Virus record (IMG/VR): IMGVR_UViG_3300021957_000078
Coordinates: 1-43,735 of that record
Length of the DNA stretch: 43,735 bases
Origin: a virus
Reading direction: 5' to 3' (one strand)
Part shown: positions 1 to 9,039 of the stretch, piece by piece
Position numbering within the stretch: position 1 is the stretch's first letter
Layout of the letters: each line of letters begins with the position of its first letter
Translations under genes and position numbers: made by a program
Notes under the pieces: generated by a model
What the model saw: only the letters and a program-made list of their open reading frames with translations
Told to the model about the DNA's origin: nothing
The model's database searches: none

Positions 1-108
1 AAAGAAGAAAAATTTAGTATATTTATAAAAAAACAAGGTGAAATACTACCTTGGAAAGATTTTAATAAAAATATGGCTGTTAGTGTAGAATATAATTTAG
101 AATATTAA
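1..108 (+). CDS. Small conserved phage protein, C-terminal 35 residues only
   Basis: An open frame runs from base 1 to a TAA at 106-108 and has no start inside the window, so the 5' part is cut off. The visible end reads ...KGEILPWKDF-type followed by NMAVSVEYNLEY. From memory, short proteins with a similar tail lie just before the packaging genes of marine phages; this was not checked. The stop overlaps the next start (TAATG), which indicates translational coupling. No function can be assigned. Confidence 0.5.
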   Translation, partial: KEEKFSIFIKKQGEILPWKDFNKNMAVSVEYNLEY

Positions 109-695
109 TGCAAAGTTTATATGCTTTTATTGTTGAACCTATTAAATCAAGATATAATAATATTAAAAAAGTAGGTGAAAAAAACTTAATATTAAACACT
201 AAAATAGAAGATCACAGGTATGTTAATAGAAATGCAATTGTATTATCTGTACCTAAAAACATAAAAACAAATATAAAAATAGGAGATGAAGTAATAGTTC
301 ATCATAATATATTTAGAAGATATAATAATATAAGAGGTGAAGAAGTAGATAGTTCATCTTACTTTAAAGAAAATAAGTATTTTATTTATTTAGATCAAAT
401 TTTCATGTATAAACAAAATAAAACATGGAAATCAATTGATGATTTTTGTTTTGTAAAACCTATTGAAAAAAATAATTTTTTTTCTACAGAAAAAGAAAGT
501 GAATTAATAGGTGTTGTTAAGTATATAGAAAACAATAAAATTATTAAAAAAAATACACTAATTGGATTTACTCCAAATAGTGAATATGAATTTATTATAG
601 ATAACGAAAGACTATATAGAGTTCCAATTAAATCAATTTGTATAAAATATGAACGTCAAGGACACGAAAAAGAATATAATCCAAGCTGGACATAA
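108..695 (+). CDS. GroES-like co-chaperonin, probably two small beta-barrels
   Basis: This 195-residue protein probably assists folding of phage structural proteins together with host GroEL. Residues about 40-105 have the GroES look: a hydrophobic strand (AIVLSVP), then IKIGDEVIVHHNIFRRY, which matches the GroES vkvGD-V pattern, and later a KYFIYLDQIFMY strand like the GroES yli-e-dIla end. Residues about 132-183 repeat the theme in shorter form (GVVKY, then IGFTPNSEYEF, then LYRVPIKSICIKY). Co-chaperonin genes beside terminase are known in marine phages. The ATG overlaps the previous stop. The 3' end overlaps the next gene by 47 nt in another frame. The fold call is by eye and therefore moderate. 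Confidence 0.5.
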   Translation: MQSLYAFIVEPIKSRYNNIKKVGEKNLILNTKIEDHRYVNRNAIVLSVPKNIKTNIKIGDEVIVHHNIFRRYNNIRGEEVDSSSYFKENKYFIYLDQIFMYKQNKTWKSIDDFCFVKPIEKNNFFSTEKESELIGVVKYIENNKIIKKNTLIGFTPNSEYEFIIDNERLYRVPIKSICIKYERQGHEKEYNPSWT

Positions 696-921
696 AGCTG
701 TAGATGAATTAATAAAAGTTGCTAAAGAGCCTATAGTAGATTCAGATGATGATATATCTGCTGATAGATTAAAAAATGCTGCTGCTACAAAAAAACTAGC
801 TATATTTGATGCTTTTGAAATACTAAATAGGATACAGGAAGAAGAAAGTTTATTAGAAAATAAACCTATAGAAAAAAAAGAACAAAGTTTTAAAGGTTTT
901 GCTGAAAGAAGATCTAAATAA
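649..921 (+). CDS. Probable small terminase subunit (TerS-like)
   Basis: A 90-residue, largely helical, charged protein placed immediately before the large terminase. Its TAA (919-921) overlaps the terminase ATG (921), so the two are probably co-translated. The middle contains RLKNAAATKKLAIFDAFEI followed by LNRIQEEE, a helical segment that I associate with small proteins preceding TerL in marine phages. No classical helix-turn-helix is obvious. The small-subunit role (recognising the packaging site and docking TerL) is inferred mainly from position and size. The antisense frame over the same bases is a shadow. Confidence 0.4.
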   Translation: MNVKDTKKNIIQAGHKAVDELIKVAKEPIVDSDDDISADRLKNAAATKKLAIFDAFEILNRIQEEESLLENKPIEKKEQSFKGFAERRSK

Positions 922-3125
922 TGTACGAACAAAGTTTATATAAAACAATAGAACCTATTAAAAAAACTACTATTAATAGATTGAATAAATCAAAAAAATG
1001 GGAGTATGGTTATAACAAGGAATATGATGTAGTGGTTATAAGTAAAACAGGTGAAATAGGAGACGTGTATAGCATACAAAACTTAAAAATAGCTTTACCA
1101 AAAACACAAAAAGTTTCTAATGAAAACAATAAATGGCAACAACACGAATATCCTAAAGAACTAAAAAGAATTAAAAGTATATTTGATTGGAAAGAACTAC
1201 CAAGTGAATTTAAAGAAAAATGGCATAGATATATTGACAGAGAGTTTACAAGACGTGAAGAAGGTCATTGGTTCAATAACAAAGGTAATCCTACTTATAT
1301 TACTGGGACTCATTACATGTACTTGCAATGGACAAAAATTGATGTAGGAAGACCAGATTTTAGAGAAGCAAACAGATTGTTCTTCATTTTCTGGGAAGCA
1401 TGTAAAGCAGATAAACGATGTTATGGAATGTGCTACCTTAAAAATAGACGTTCAGGTTTTTCATTTATGGCATCAGGAGAAACAGTTAACTTAGCAACTA
1501 TATCTTCTGACGCACGTTATGGTATATTGTCTAAATCTGGAGCTGATGCTAAAAAAATGTTTACAGATAAAGTAGTACCAATATCAATTAATTATCCATT
1601 TTTTTTTAGACCCATACAAGATGGTATGGATCGACCTAAAACTGAGCTTGCATATAGAGTACCTGCTTCAAAATTTACACGTAAAAGACTAGAATCCAAA
1701 GATAAACCTCAAGAAATGGAGGGATTAGATACAACTATTGACTGGAAGAACACAGGAGATAACAGTTATGATGGTGAAAAGCTTGCACTTCTTGTTCATG
1801 ATGAAGCTGGAAAATGGGAAAGACCAGAAAACATATTGAATAACTGGAGGGTTACAAAAACAACCTTAAGATTAGGTAGTAGAATTATAGGTAAATGTAT
1901 GATGGGTTCAACAAGTAACTCTCTTGATAAAGGTGGAAATAATTTTAAACAATTATATTATGATTCAGACGTCACAAAAAGAAATAAAAATGGACAGACT
2001 CGCTCTGGATTATATAGTTTGTTTATACCTATGGAATGGAATTACGAAGGATTCATTGATACTTATGGATTACCTGTATTCGACACACCAAAAGAAGCAG
2101 CTATTGGACCTCATGGTGAAACTATCGACATCGGGGTCATTGAACATTGGGAAAATGAAGCAGATGGTTTAAAAAGCAATCATGATGCTTTAAATGAGTT
2201 TTATAGACAGTTTCCAAGAACAGAGGAACATGCTTTTAGAGATGAAACAAAAAATAGTATATTTAACTTAGTTAAATTATATGAGCAAATAGATTACAAC
2301 GAAGATTTAAAAAGTAGTGGTATTGTTACTAGAGGTAATTTTCAATGGAAAAATGGAGTTAAGGATACTGAGGTTAATTTTTATCCCGACATGAAAGGTA
2401 GATTTTATATTTCATGGATTCCAAAAATGAATTTACAAAACAATGTTGTAATGAAAAATGGTTTTAAAAAACCAGGTAATGAACATATTGGTGCTTTTGG
2501 TTGTGACTCTTATGATATATCAGGTACTGTTGACAGAAGAGGATCTAAAGGTTCTTTGCATGGTTTAACTAAATTTAGTATGGAAGATGCACCAATAAAT
2601 ACATTTTTTTTAGAATATGTTGCAAGACCACAAACTGCAGAAATATTCTTTGAAGATGTACTTATGTCTTTAGTTTTTTATGGGATGCCACTATTAGCTG
2701 AAAACAACAAACCTCGTTTACTTTATTACTTAAAAAGAAGAGGTTATAGAGGGTATTCTATGAATAGACCTGATAAAACATATAGTAGATTATCAACAAC
2801 AGAAAAAGAAGTTGGTGGTATACCTAATACAGGTGAAGATATTAAACAAGCTCATGCTGCTGCAATAGAAACATATATACAGCAACATGTAGGAATAAAA
2901 CCTGATGGATCTTACGGTTCTATGTATTTTAATAGAACATTAAATGATTGGTCAAAGTTTGATATAACAAATAGAACAAAATTTGATGCTACTATAAGTT
3001 CTGGATTAGCTATAATGGCTTGTAATAGACATTTATATACTCCTAGAGCGGATAAAGTAGTTAAAAAACTAGATTTTGGATTTAAAAAATACGATAACAG
3101 AGGATTTTCTTCAAAAATAATATAA
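921..3125 (+). CDS. terL: Terminase large subunit (packaging ATPase/nuclease)
   Basis: A 734-residue DNA-packaging motor. The ATPase half has a degenerate Walker A at residues about 174-181 (KNRRSGFS, arginine-rich with no standard GKS) and a Walker B ending in D294-E295 (LALLVHDEAG). The C-terminal half looks like the RNase H-like nuclease domain, with acidic D in GAFGCDSYD (near residue 529) and a following GSLHGL strand. TerL commonly varies its P-loop, so the missing canonical lysine-serine pair does not argue against function. It follows the TerS candidate with overlapping stop/start and sits 3 nt before portal, the usual order. Nearly all family features are recognisable, and the length suits phages of Bacteroidota. 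Confidence 0.85.
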   Translation: MYEQSLYKTIEPIKKTTINRLNKSKKWEYGYNKEYDVVVISKTGEIGDVYSIQNLKIALPKTQKVSNENNKWQQHEYPKELKRIKSIFDWKELPSEFKEKWHRYIDREFTRREEGHWFNNKGNPTYITGTHYMYLQWTKIDVGRPDFREANRLFFIFWEACKADKRCYGMCYLKNRRSGFSFMASGETVNLATISSDARYGILSKSGADAKKMFTDKVVPISINYPFFFRPIQDGMDRPKTELAYRVPASKFTRKRLESKDKPQEMEGLDTTIDWKNTGDNSYDGEKLALLVHDEAGKWERPENILNNWRVTKTTLRLGSRIIGKCMMGSTSNSLDKGGNNFKQLYYDSDVTKRNKNGQTRSGLYSLFIPMEWNYEGFIDTYGLPVFDTPKEAAIGPHGETIDIGVIEHWENEADGLKSNHDALNEFYRQFPRTEEHAFRDETKNSIFNLVKLYEQIDYNEDLKSSGIVTRGNFQWKNGVKDTEVNFYPDMKGRFYISWIPKMNLQNNVVMKNGFKKPGNEHIGAFGCDSYDISGTVDRRGSKGSLHGLTKFSMEDAPINTFFLEYVARPQTAEIFFEDVLMSLVFYGMPLLAENNKPRLLYYLKRRGYRGYSMNRPDKTYSRLSTTEKEVGGIPNTGEDIKQAHAAAIETYIQQHVGIKPDGSYGSMYFNRTLNDWSKFDITNRTKFDATISSGLAIMACNRHLYTPRADKVVKKLDFGFKKYDNRGFSSKII

Positions 3126-3128
3126 TTA

Positions 3129-5546
3129 ATGTCAAAACAAATAACAAAAGGACGGTTTCCTAGCCAATCAGCTAGTGATGGTGAAAAATCTTCATCTACA
3201 TATGGTTTAGAAGTTGCAAAAGCTATAGAAGCTGAATGGTTTAAAAGAGATTCAGGTTCTGTTAGATACTATGCTAATAGAGATCAATTTCACAGATTAA
3301 GGCTTTATGCTAGAGGAGAGCAGAGCATACAAAAATATAAAGATGAATTATCAATTAATGGTGATTTATCATATTTAAATTTAGACTGGAAGCCAATACC
3401 TATAATTCCTAAATTTGTTGATATTGTAGTAAATGGTATATCAGAAAGAATGTATGATATAAAAGCTTATTCTCAAGATCAAGCTTCTATAGATACAAGA
3501 ACAAGTTATGTTGATTCTATTGTTAGAGATATGAAAAACAAATCATTATTTGATGAGTTACAAGATTCTTTTTCAATTAACATGTACAATAATGACAGAG
3601 AAACTTTGCCAGAAACACAAGAAGAGTTAGAACTTCATATGCAACTTGATTATAAACAATCAATAGAAATAGCTGAAGAAGAAGCAATAAATAATGTTTT
3701 TGATTATAATAAATATGATTTATTAAAAAAGAGATTAGATTATGATTTAGCTGTTTTAGGTATTGGAGCTGTTAAAAATAGTTTTAATACTTCTGAAGGT
3801 ATAAAAATAGATTATGTAGATCCTGCTGATCTAGTTTATTCATATACTGAATCACCATACTTTGATGATATATATTATGTAGGAGAGGTAAAAAGAGTTA
3901 GCTTAATTGATTTGAAAAAACAGTATCCTGAATTAAACAGTGATGATATTAAAGAACTAGAAGACTCTAGCAATAGTGCTATGTTATATAATAAGTCTTA
4001 TTCTTCTGCAGATTCTCCAGATAATAATTACGTTTATATTTTATATTTTGAATATAAAACATTTAATAATCAAGTTTATAAAATTAAAGAAACATCAACT
4101 GGTTCACAAAAATCTATAAAAAAGACTGATCAATTTGATCCACCAAAAAATGCAGAAAACAGGTTTCAAAAAGTAAATAGATCAATAGAGGTTATTTATG
4201 AAGGTGCTAAAATAATTGGATCAAATAAACTACTTAAATGGAAGTTAGCAGAAAATATGACAAGACCATATTCTGATATAACAAAAGCACAATTATCTTA
4301 TAGTATTGTTGCTCCACGTATTTATAAAGGTAAAATAGAATCTTTAGTAAGTAGAATGACAACATTTGCTGATATGGTTCAATTGACTCATTTAAAATTA
4401 CAACAAGTATTATCAAGGATGGTACCAGATGGTGTTTATTTAGATGCTGATGGTATAGCTGAAATAGATTTAGGTAACGGAACTAATTACAATCCACAAG
4501 AAGCATTAAACATGTATTTCCAAACAGGTTCTGTTATAGGTAGATCTATGACTGGAGATGGTGAATATAACCATAGTCGTATGCCAGTTCAAGAATTACA
4601 ATCATCTTCTGGCGGACAAAAAATAGCTAGTTTAATTCAATCTTATAATTATTATTTACAAATGATTAGAGATGTGACTGGTTTAAATGAAGCAAGAGAT
4701 GGTAGTATGCCTGATAAAAATGCTTTAGTAGGCTTACAAAAAATAGCTGCTGCTAATTCAAATGTTGCCACTAGGCATGTTTTACAAGCTGGATTATATT
4801 TAACTTTAAAAACAGCAGAAGCAATATCATTAAGAGTTTCTGATGTGTTACAATATGGAAATACAACTCAAGCATTTATAAATGGTGTTGGTAAATTTAA
4901 TGTAGCTAGTTTAAAAGAAATACAAACGTTACATTTGCATGATTTTGGTATATTTTTAGAATTAGCTCCAGATGAAGAACAAAAACAAATTCTTGAAAAT
5001 AATATTCAAATGGCATTACAACAAAAGCAAATAGAAATAGAAGATGCTATTGATGCGAGAGAGGTCAAAAATTTAAAACTAGCTAATCAATTACTTAAAC
5101 TAAGAAGAAAGAAAAAGTTTGAAAAAGATAGACAACTTCAAATGGAAAATATTGAAGCTCAAAGCAGATCAAATGCACAAGCTGCGCAGGCTGCTGCTCA
5201 GAGTGAAGCTCAGAAAGAACAGGTGATAATGCAAGGTAAAGCTAAAATGTCAGAAATAGAACATCAATTTGAAATACAAAAGCTTGAAAGAGAAGCTGAA
5301 ATTAAAAAAGAATTAATGTTTCACGAGTTTCAACTTAATATGCAGCTTAAACAAGCTGAAACACAGGTGATAAATAATAAAGAAGAATACAAAGAAAACA
5401 GAAAAGACAAAAGAACAAAAATACAAGCTACACAACAAAGTGAGCTTATAAACCAGCGACAAACTGGAAAACCACCAAAAGATTTTGAATCTGCAGGATT
5501 TGATAATTTAGGTGGATTTGGATTAGAACAATTTGATCCAAGATAA
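3129..5546 (+). CDS. Portal protein
   Basis: An 805-residue protein in the portal position, between terminase and scaffold/capsid. The first 550 or so residues are mixed alpha/beta, and the segment IKIDYVDPADLVYSYTES is typical of podovirus-like portals. From about residue 610 the chain becomes a long Gln/Glu/Lys/Ala-rich coiled coil (QLQMENIEAQSRSNAQAA and on), as in portals whose C-terminal barrel extends into the capsid. The dodecameric portal would nucleate the procapsid, dock TerL and later hold the tail. It starts with ATG 3 nt after the terL stop. Confidence 0.8.
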   Translation: MSKQITKGRFPSQSASDGEKSSSTYGLEVAKAIEAEWFKRDSGSVRYYANRDQFHRLRLYARGEQSIQKYKDELSINGDLSYLNLDWKPIPIIPKFVDIVVNGISERMYDIKAYSQDQASIDTRTSYVDSIVRDMKNKSLFDELQDSFSINMYNNDRETLPETQEELELHMQLDYKQSIEIAEEEAINNVFDYNKYDLLKKRLDYDLAVLGIGAVKNSFNTSEGIKIDYVDPADLVYSYTESPYFDDIYYVGEVKRVSLIDLKKQYPELNSDDIKELEDSSNSAMLYNKSYSSADSPDNNYVYILYFEYKTFNNQVYKIKETSTGSQKSIKKTDQFDPPKNAENRFQKVNRSIEVIYEGAKIIGSNKLLKWKLAENMTRPYSDITKAQLSYSIVAPRIYKGKIESLVSRMTTFADMVQLTHLKLQQVLSRMVPDGVYLDADGIAEIDLGNGTNYNPQEALNMYFQTGSVIGRSMTGDGEYNHSRMPVQELQSSSGGQKIASLIQSYNYYLQMIRDVTGLNEARDGSMPDKNALVGLQKIAAANSNVATRHVLQAGLYLTLKTAEAISLRVSDVLQYGNTTQAFINGVGKFNVASLKEIQTLHLHDFGIFLELAPDEEQKQILENNIQMALQQKQIEIEDAIDAREVKNLKLANQLLKLRRKKKFEKDRQLQMENIEAQSRSNAQAAQAAAQSEAQKEQVIMQGKAKMSEIEHQFEIQKLEREAEIKKELMFHEFQLNMQLKQAETQVINNKEEYKENRKDKRTKIQATQQSELINQRQTGKPPKDFESAGFDNLGGFGLEQFDPR

Positions 5547-5572
5547 TTTTTTAAATTTTATAATATTTTATT

Positions 5573-6757
5573 ATGTCAGAAATCAAAATGAAACCAGTTG
5601 AAGACAATTTGTCTACAGCTGAAAAAGAACAAGAATTAGTCGATCAAACTAGTGGACAACAAGAAGATGGTGTTTATAAAGTTGATTTAACTAAACAACC
5701 AGAAGAAAAAACAGTTGAACAACCTCCTGTTGAAAAAGTAGAAGAAGCTAAAAAACAAGAGGAACCAGTTGAACAGATTAAAGAGGAAGAAAAACAAGTT
5801 GAACCTCAAGAACAAGAAGAAGTAATAACATTAATTAAAGAAGAAAAAGATGGCGTACAAGTGCAAGAGCAAGGGCAAATACAAGAAAAGCAGCCCGAAG
5901 AAAGTCAAGTCTTACAAGAAGAAGTAAAACTAGAATACCCTGAAGATGTTAAGAAACTCATGGATTTTATGAGTGAAACTGGCGGAACATTACAGGATTA
6001 TGTAAAATTAAATGTTGATGTTGAATCACTAAGTGATGATGACTTATTGTTAGAATACTACAAATCAACAAAACCTCATTTGAACAATGATGAAATCAAT
6101 TTTTTGTTAGAGGATAAATTTTCTTATGATGATGAAATAGATAAGGAAAGAGATATTAGAAGAAAAAAATTAAACTACAAAGAAGAAGTCGCTAGCGCAA
6201 AAAAATATTTAGCTAACGCAAAAAGTAAATACTATAATGACATAAAATCTGGTTCTAATTTTTCTCCGGAAATTAAAGAAGCTATAAATTTTTATGATAA
6301 TTATAAAAAAGAGCAGAACGAATTAACTGCTCAGCAGCAAAAGTCTAATGAACATTTTGTTAATCAAACTAATAGTGTTTTCAGTGATAAATTCAAAGGT
6401 TTTGAGTTTAAAGTTGGTGAAAACAAGTTTAGATACAACGTAAAAGATGTTCAGACAACTAAACAAGCACAAAGTGACATATTAAGTGCATTTGAGATGT
6501 TCTTAGATGACAAAAATATGTTAAAAGATGCTAATGGTTATCATAAAGCACTTTATGCTGCTAGAAACGCTGATTCAATAGCGAATCATTTTTATGAACA
6601 AGGAAAGTCAGATGCTATAAAGCAAATGTCTTTAGAAGCTAAAAATATTAATATGGATCCTAGAAGGATTGGTCAAAATATTGATGCTGGTGGAATGAAA
6701 GTAAGAGCTATAAGCGGCGATGATAGTTCAAAATTAAGAATTAAAATTAAAAAATAA
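5573..6757 (+). CDS. Probable scaffolding / head-assembly protein
   Basis: A 394-residue protein between portal and capsid, the usual scaffold slot. Residues 1-125 are low-complexity and rich in Glu, Gln, Pro, Val and Lys (repeats such as EEKTVEQPPVEKVEEAKKQEE), likely disordered. Residues about 130-390 are helical and charged, ending in a basic SSKLRIKIKK tail. A basic C-terminus that grips the capsid protein is a known scaffold feature. No protease motif was seen. The function rests on position and composition. The start is preceded by an AT-rich leader without Shine-Dalgarno. Confidence 0.55.
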   Translation: MSEIKMKPVEDNLSTAEKEQELVDQTSGQQEDGVYKVDLTKQPEEKTVEQPPVEKVEEAKKQEEPVEQIKEEEKQVEPQEQEEVITLIKEEKDGVQVQEQGQIQEKQPEESQVLQEEVKLEYPEDVKKLMDFMSETGGTLQDYVKLNVDVESLSDDDLLLEYYKSTKPHLNNDEINFLLEDKFSYDDEIDKERDIRRKKLNYKEEVASAKKYLANAKSKYYNDIKSGSNFSPEIKEAINFYDNYKKEQNELTAQQQKSNEHFVNQTNSVFSDKFKGFEFKVGENKFRYNVKDVQTTKQAQSDILSAFEMFLDDKNMLKDANGYHKALYAARNADSIANHFYEQGKSDAIKQMSLEAKNINMDPRRIGQNIDAGGMKVRAISGDDSSKLRIKIKK

Positions 6758-6775
6758 CTTTAAAAAAAACAAATT

Positions 6776-8167
6776 ATGGCAATTACATTAGGGAGCGGAA
6801 CTACAACTCCAGCTCCAATTAAACAAACTTTGTCAACAAATTACATTGATTTTACATCTGCTGCAGAAAAAGGATGGGCGCAACAATATGTTCCAGACTT
6901 ATATGAGGCAGAAATTGAAAAGTTCGGTGATAGATCTGTTGGTGGGTTTTTGAAAATGGTAGGCGCAGAAATGCCTATGAGTTCAGATCAAATTATTTGG
7001 TCAGAACAAGGAAGATTACACCTATCTTATTCAGGTGGTACATTAGTAGCTGATTCAAGTGGTGCAAACGACATTACGGGACTTACTAATCACGCTATTA
7101 GAGTAGGACAAACGGTAGTAGTAAGTGATGGTACGGCAGTTGTAAAAGCTTATGTATCAGCAGTTGCTGCTGCACAAATAACAGTTAAATGTTATACAAA
7201 CTCTACTGGTTGTGTTGGTGGAGGTTTAACAGCTGGAGCTGGAATTAAACTTTTTGTATATGGTTCTGAGTTTAAAAAAGCTGATACTGGTATGAACGAA
7301 GCAGTTAAGCCAAGTTTCCAGTCTTACACTAATAACCCAATTATCTTAAAAGACAAATATGAGATCTCTGGATCTGATGCTTCTCAAATTGGATGGGTTG
7401 AAGTTACAGGTGAGGCTGGTCAGTCAGGTTACTTATGGTATATCAAAGCTGAAGGTGATACTAGAAAAAGATTCGAAGATTACTTAGAAATGGCTATGAT
7501 TGAATCAGAGAAAAACGTTAACACAAATTTAGCGGACATCGCAGGAACAGAAGGTTTATTTGCTGCGGTAAAAGATAGAGGTCACATCCATGAAGATGGT
7601 ATTGACGGTTCTTCTGCTTCTGATGATTTAGCTGATTTCGATAACATGCTTAAGAAATTAGACAAGCAAGGAGCTATTGAGGAAAATGTATTATTTTTAA
7701 ATAGAGATTTATCTTTAAATATTGATGATATGTTAGCTGCTCAAAACTCTTATGGTTCTGGTGGTACTTCTTGGGGATTATTTAATAATTCTGAAGATAT
7801 GGCAATCAATTTAGGTTTTTCTGGTTTTAGAAGAGGTTCTTATGACTTCTACAAAACTGACTGGAAATATTTAAACGATGCATCTACTAGAGGAGAAATT
7901 GCTTCTGATGTTACAGGTATATTAGTACCAGCAGGTACTTCATCTGTTTATGACCAAATTCTTGGTAAAAACATCAAAAGACCTTTCTTACACGTAAGAT
8001 ACAGAGCTTCACAAGCTGATGATAGAAAATTAAAATCTTGGATCACAGGATCTGTTGGTGGAGCATCTACTAGCGATCTTGATGCGATGGAGGTACATTA
8101 CCTATCAGAAAGATGTTTAGTTGTACAAGCTGCGAATAACTTCGTACTGTTTGGTAACTTTGCATAA
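6776..8167 (+). CDS. Major capsid protein
   Basis: A 463-residue protein in the position after portal and scaffold. It has the composition of an HK97-fold capsid protein: acidic, Gly/Ala/Ser-rich, no transmembrane segment. Residues about 95-165 form a Thr/Val/Ala-rich strand-rich insertion (TVVVSDGTAVVKAYVSAV), likely a beta domain on the capsid surface. It starts after an A-rich leader (aaaaaaaacaaatt). It is followed by the strongest rightward hairpin of the head block, as expected for the most highly expressed gene. Codons also look less AT-extreme than those of its neighbours. Confidence 0.8.
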   Translation: MAITLGSGTTTPAPIKQTLSTNYIDFTSAAEKGWAQQYVPDLYEAEIEKFGDRSVGGFLKMVGAEMPMSSDQIIWSEQGRLHLSYSGGTLVADSSGANDITGLTNHAIRVGQTVVVSDGTAVVKAYVSAVAAAQITVKCYTNSTGCVGGGLTAGAGIKLFVYGSEFKKADTGMNEAVKPSFQSYTNNPIILKDKYEISGSDASQIGWVEVTGEAGQSGYLWYIKAEGDTRKRFEDYLEMAMIESEKNVNTNLADIAGTEGLFAAVKDRGHIHEDGIDGSSASDDLADFDNMLKKLDKQGAIEENVLFLNRDLSLNIDDMLAAQNSYGSGGTSWGLFNNSEDMAINLGFSGFRRGSYDFYKTDWKYLNDASTRGEIASDVTGILVPAGTSSVYDQILGKNIKRPFLHVRYRASQADDRKLKSWITGSVGGASTSDLDAMEVHYLSERCLVVQAANNFVLFGNFA

Positions 8168-8182
8168 TACTTAACGTAATTC

Positions 8183-8209
8183 TTACCCTCGTTTTATTAA
8201 CGGGGGTAA
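8183..8209 (+). terminator. Hairpin terminator after the capsid gene
   Basis: An 11-bp stem, TTACCCTCGTT (8183-8193) against AACGGGGGTAA (8199-8209), with one T-G wobble and a 5-nt loop (TTATT). It lies 16 nt after the capsid stop and is followed by a T-rich but interrupted tract. It probably terminates part of the transcription or protects the 3' end of the capsid mRNA. Confidence 0.6.
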
Positions 8210-8243
8210 TTATTACTTTTATTAATTTTTATTATATTATATC

Positions 8244-8981
8244 ATGACAAAAACAAAAAATAAATGGTCTATCAAGGATAGAACATATATACTTAAAAAC
8301 GACCTATCTCCTTTAACCTTTACAATGAAAAGTAAAAACATATATTGGTTTGATGAAGAGCAAGGTTTTGAAAGAGAATTAAAATATACTGTTAACCAAA
8401 AAACTCCATTTGTAGATGATTTCAAAGGTGATGCTAGATTAGGTCACATTATATTTGAAGATGGTATGTTAATAGTACCAAAACAAAAACAAACACTACA
8501 GAAATTATTATCTTTATATCACCCTGGATTAAATAAATTATACTTTGAGTATGATCCACAAGAAGAGGCTAAAGATGACTTAGTAGAGCTTGAACAAAGA
8601 ATAGAAGCTTTAAATGCTGCTAAAAATTTAAATATAGATGAAGCTGAAGCAATAGTAAGAGTAAACGTAGGATCTTCTGTTGCTAGTATGACTTCTAAAG
8701 AAATAAAAAGAGATTTATTAGTTTTTGCTAGTAATGACCCTGAATTATTTTTGGAATTAGCCGCTGATGAAAATGTAAACTTAAGAAACATAGGTTTAAA
8801 AAGCGTTGAAGCAAATATAATAAAACTATCTAACGACCAAAGAACTTTTCAATGGGTTAGTAATGGTAGAAAATTAATGACTGTACCTTTTGATGAAAAT
8901 CCATACTCTGCACTTGCAGCTTGGTTTAAGACAGATGAAGGAGTTGAAGTTTTCCAAACATTGGAAAAAAGATTAAAATAG
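8244..8981 (+). CDS. Head-proximal structural or assembly protein, unknown
   Basis: A 245-residue protein that I do not recognise at family level. It has no signal peptide or membrane segment. The N-terminal 110 residues are strand-rich (SPLTFTMKSKNIYWFDEE). Residues about 110-190 are helical and acidic, and the C-terminus is mixed. It lies alone between two strong hairpins (8183-8209 and 8994-9018), so it may have its own expression level. Its place between capsid and connector genes suggests a head-completion or decoration role, which is inference only. Confidence 0.6.
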   Translation: MTKTKNKWSIKDRTYILKNDLSPLTFTMKSKNIYWFDEEQGFERELKYTVNQKTPFVDDFKGDARLGHIIFEDGMLIVPKQKQTLQKLLSLYHPGLNKLYFEYDPQEEAKDDLVELEQRIEALNAAKNLNIDEAEAIVRVNVGSSVASMTSKEIKRDLLVFASNDPELFLELAADENVNLRNIGLKSVEANIIKLSNDQRTFQWVSNGRKLMTVPFDENPYSALAAWFKTDEGVEVFQTLEKRLK

Positions 8982-8993
8982 TCACATATAACG

Positions 8994-9018
8994 GTTAGGC
9001 CGCTTTATGTGGCCTAAC
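8994..9018 (+). terminator. Hairpin terminator or processing site
   Basis: A 10-bp stem, GTTAGGCCGC (8994-9003) with GTGGCCTAAC (9009-9018), with one G-T wobble and loop TTTAT. It starts 13 nt after the stop of the preceding gene. The downstream sequence is A-rich rather than a clean T-run, so an RNA-processing or mRNA-stabilising role is an alternative. Confidence 0.55.
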
Positions 9019-9039
9019 TATTATTAAAAAAAATAAAAT

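Noticed and set aside
633-932. Minus-strand 99-residue frame
   Set aside because: Antisense to the small-terminase candidate inside a rightward operon; no leader or family likeness.
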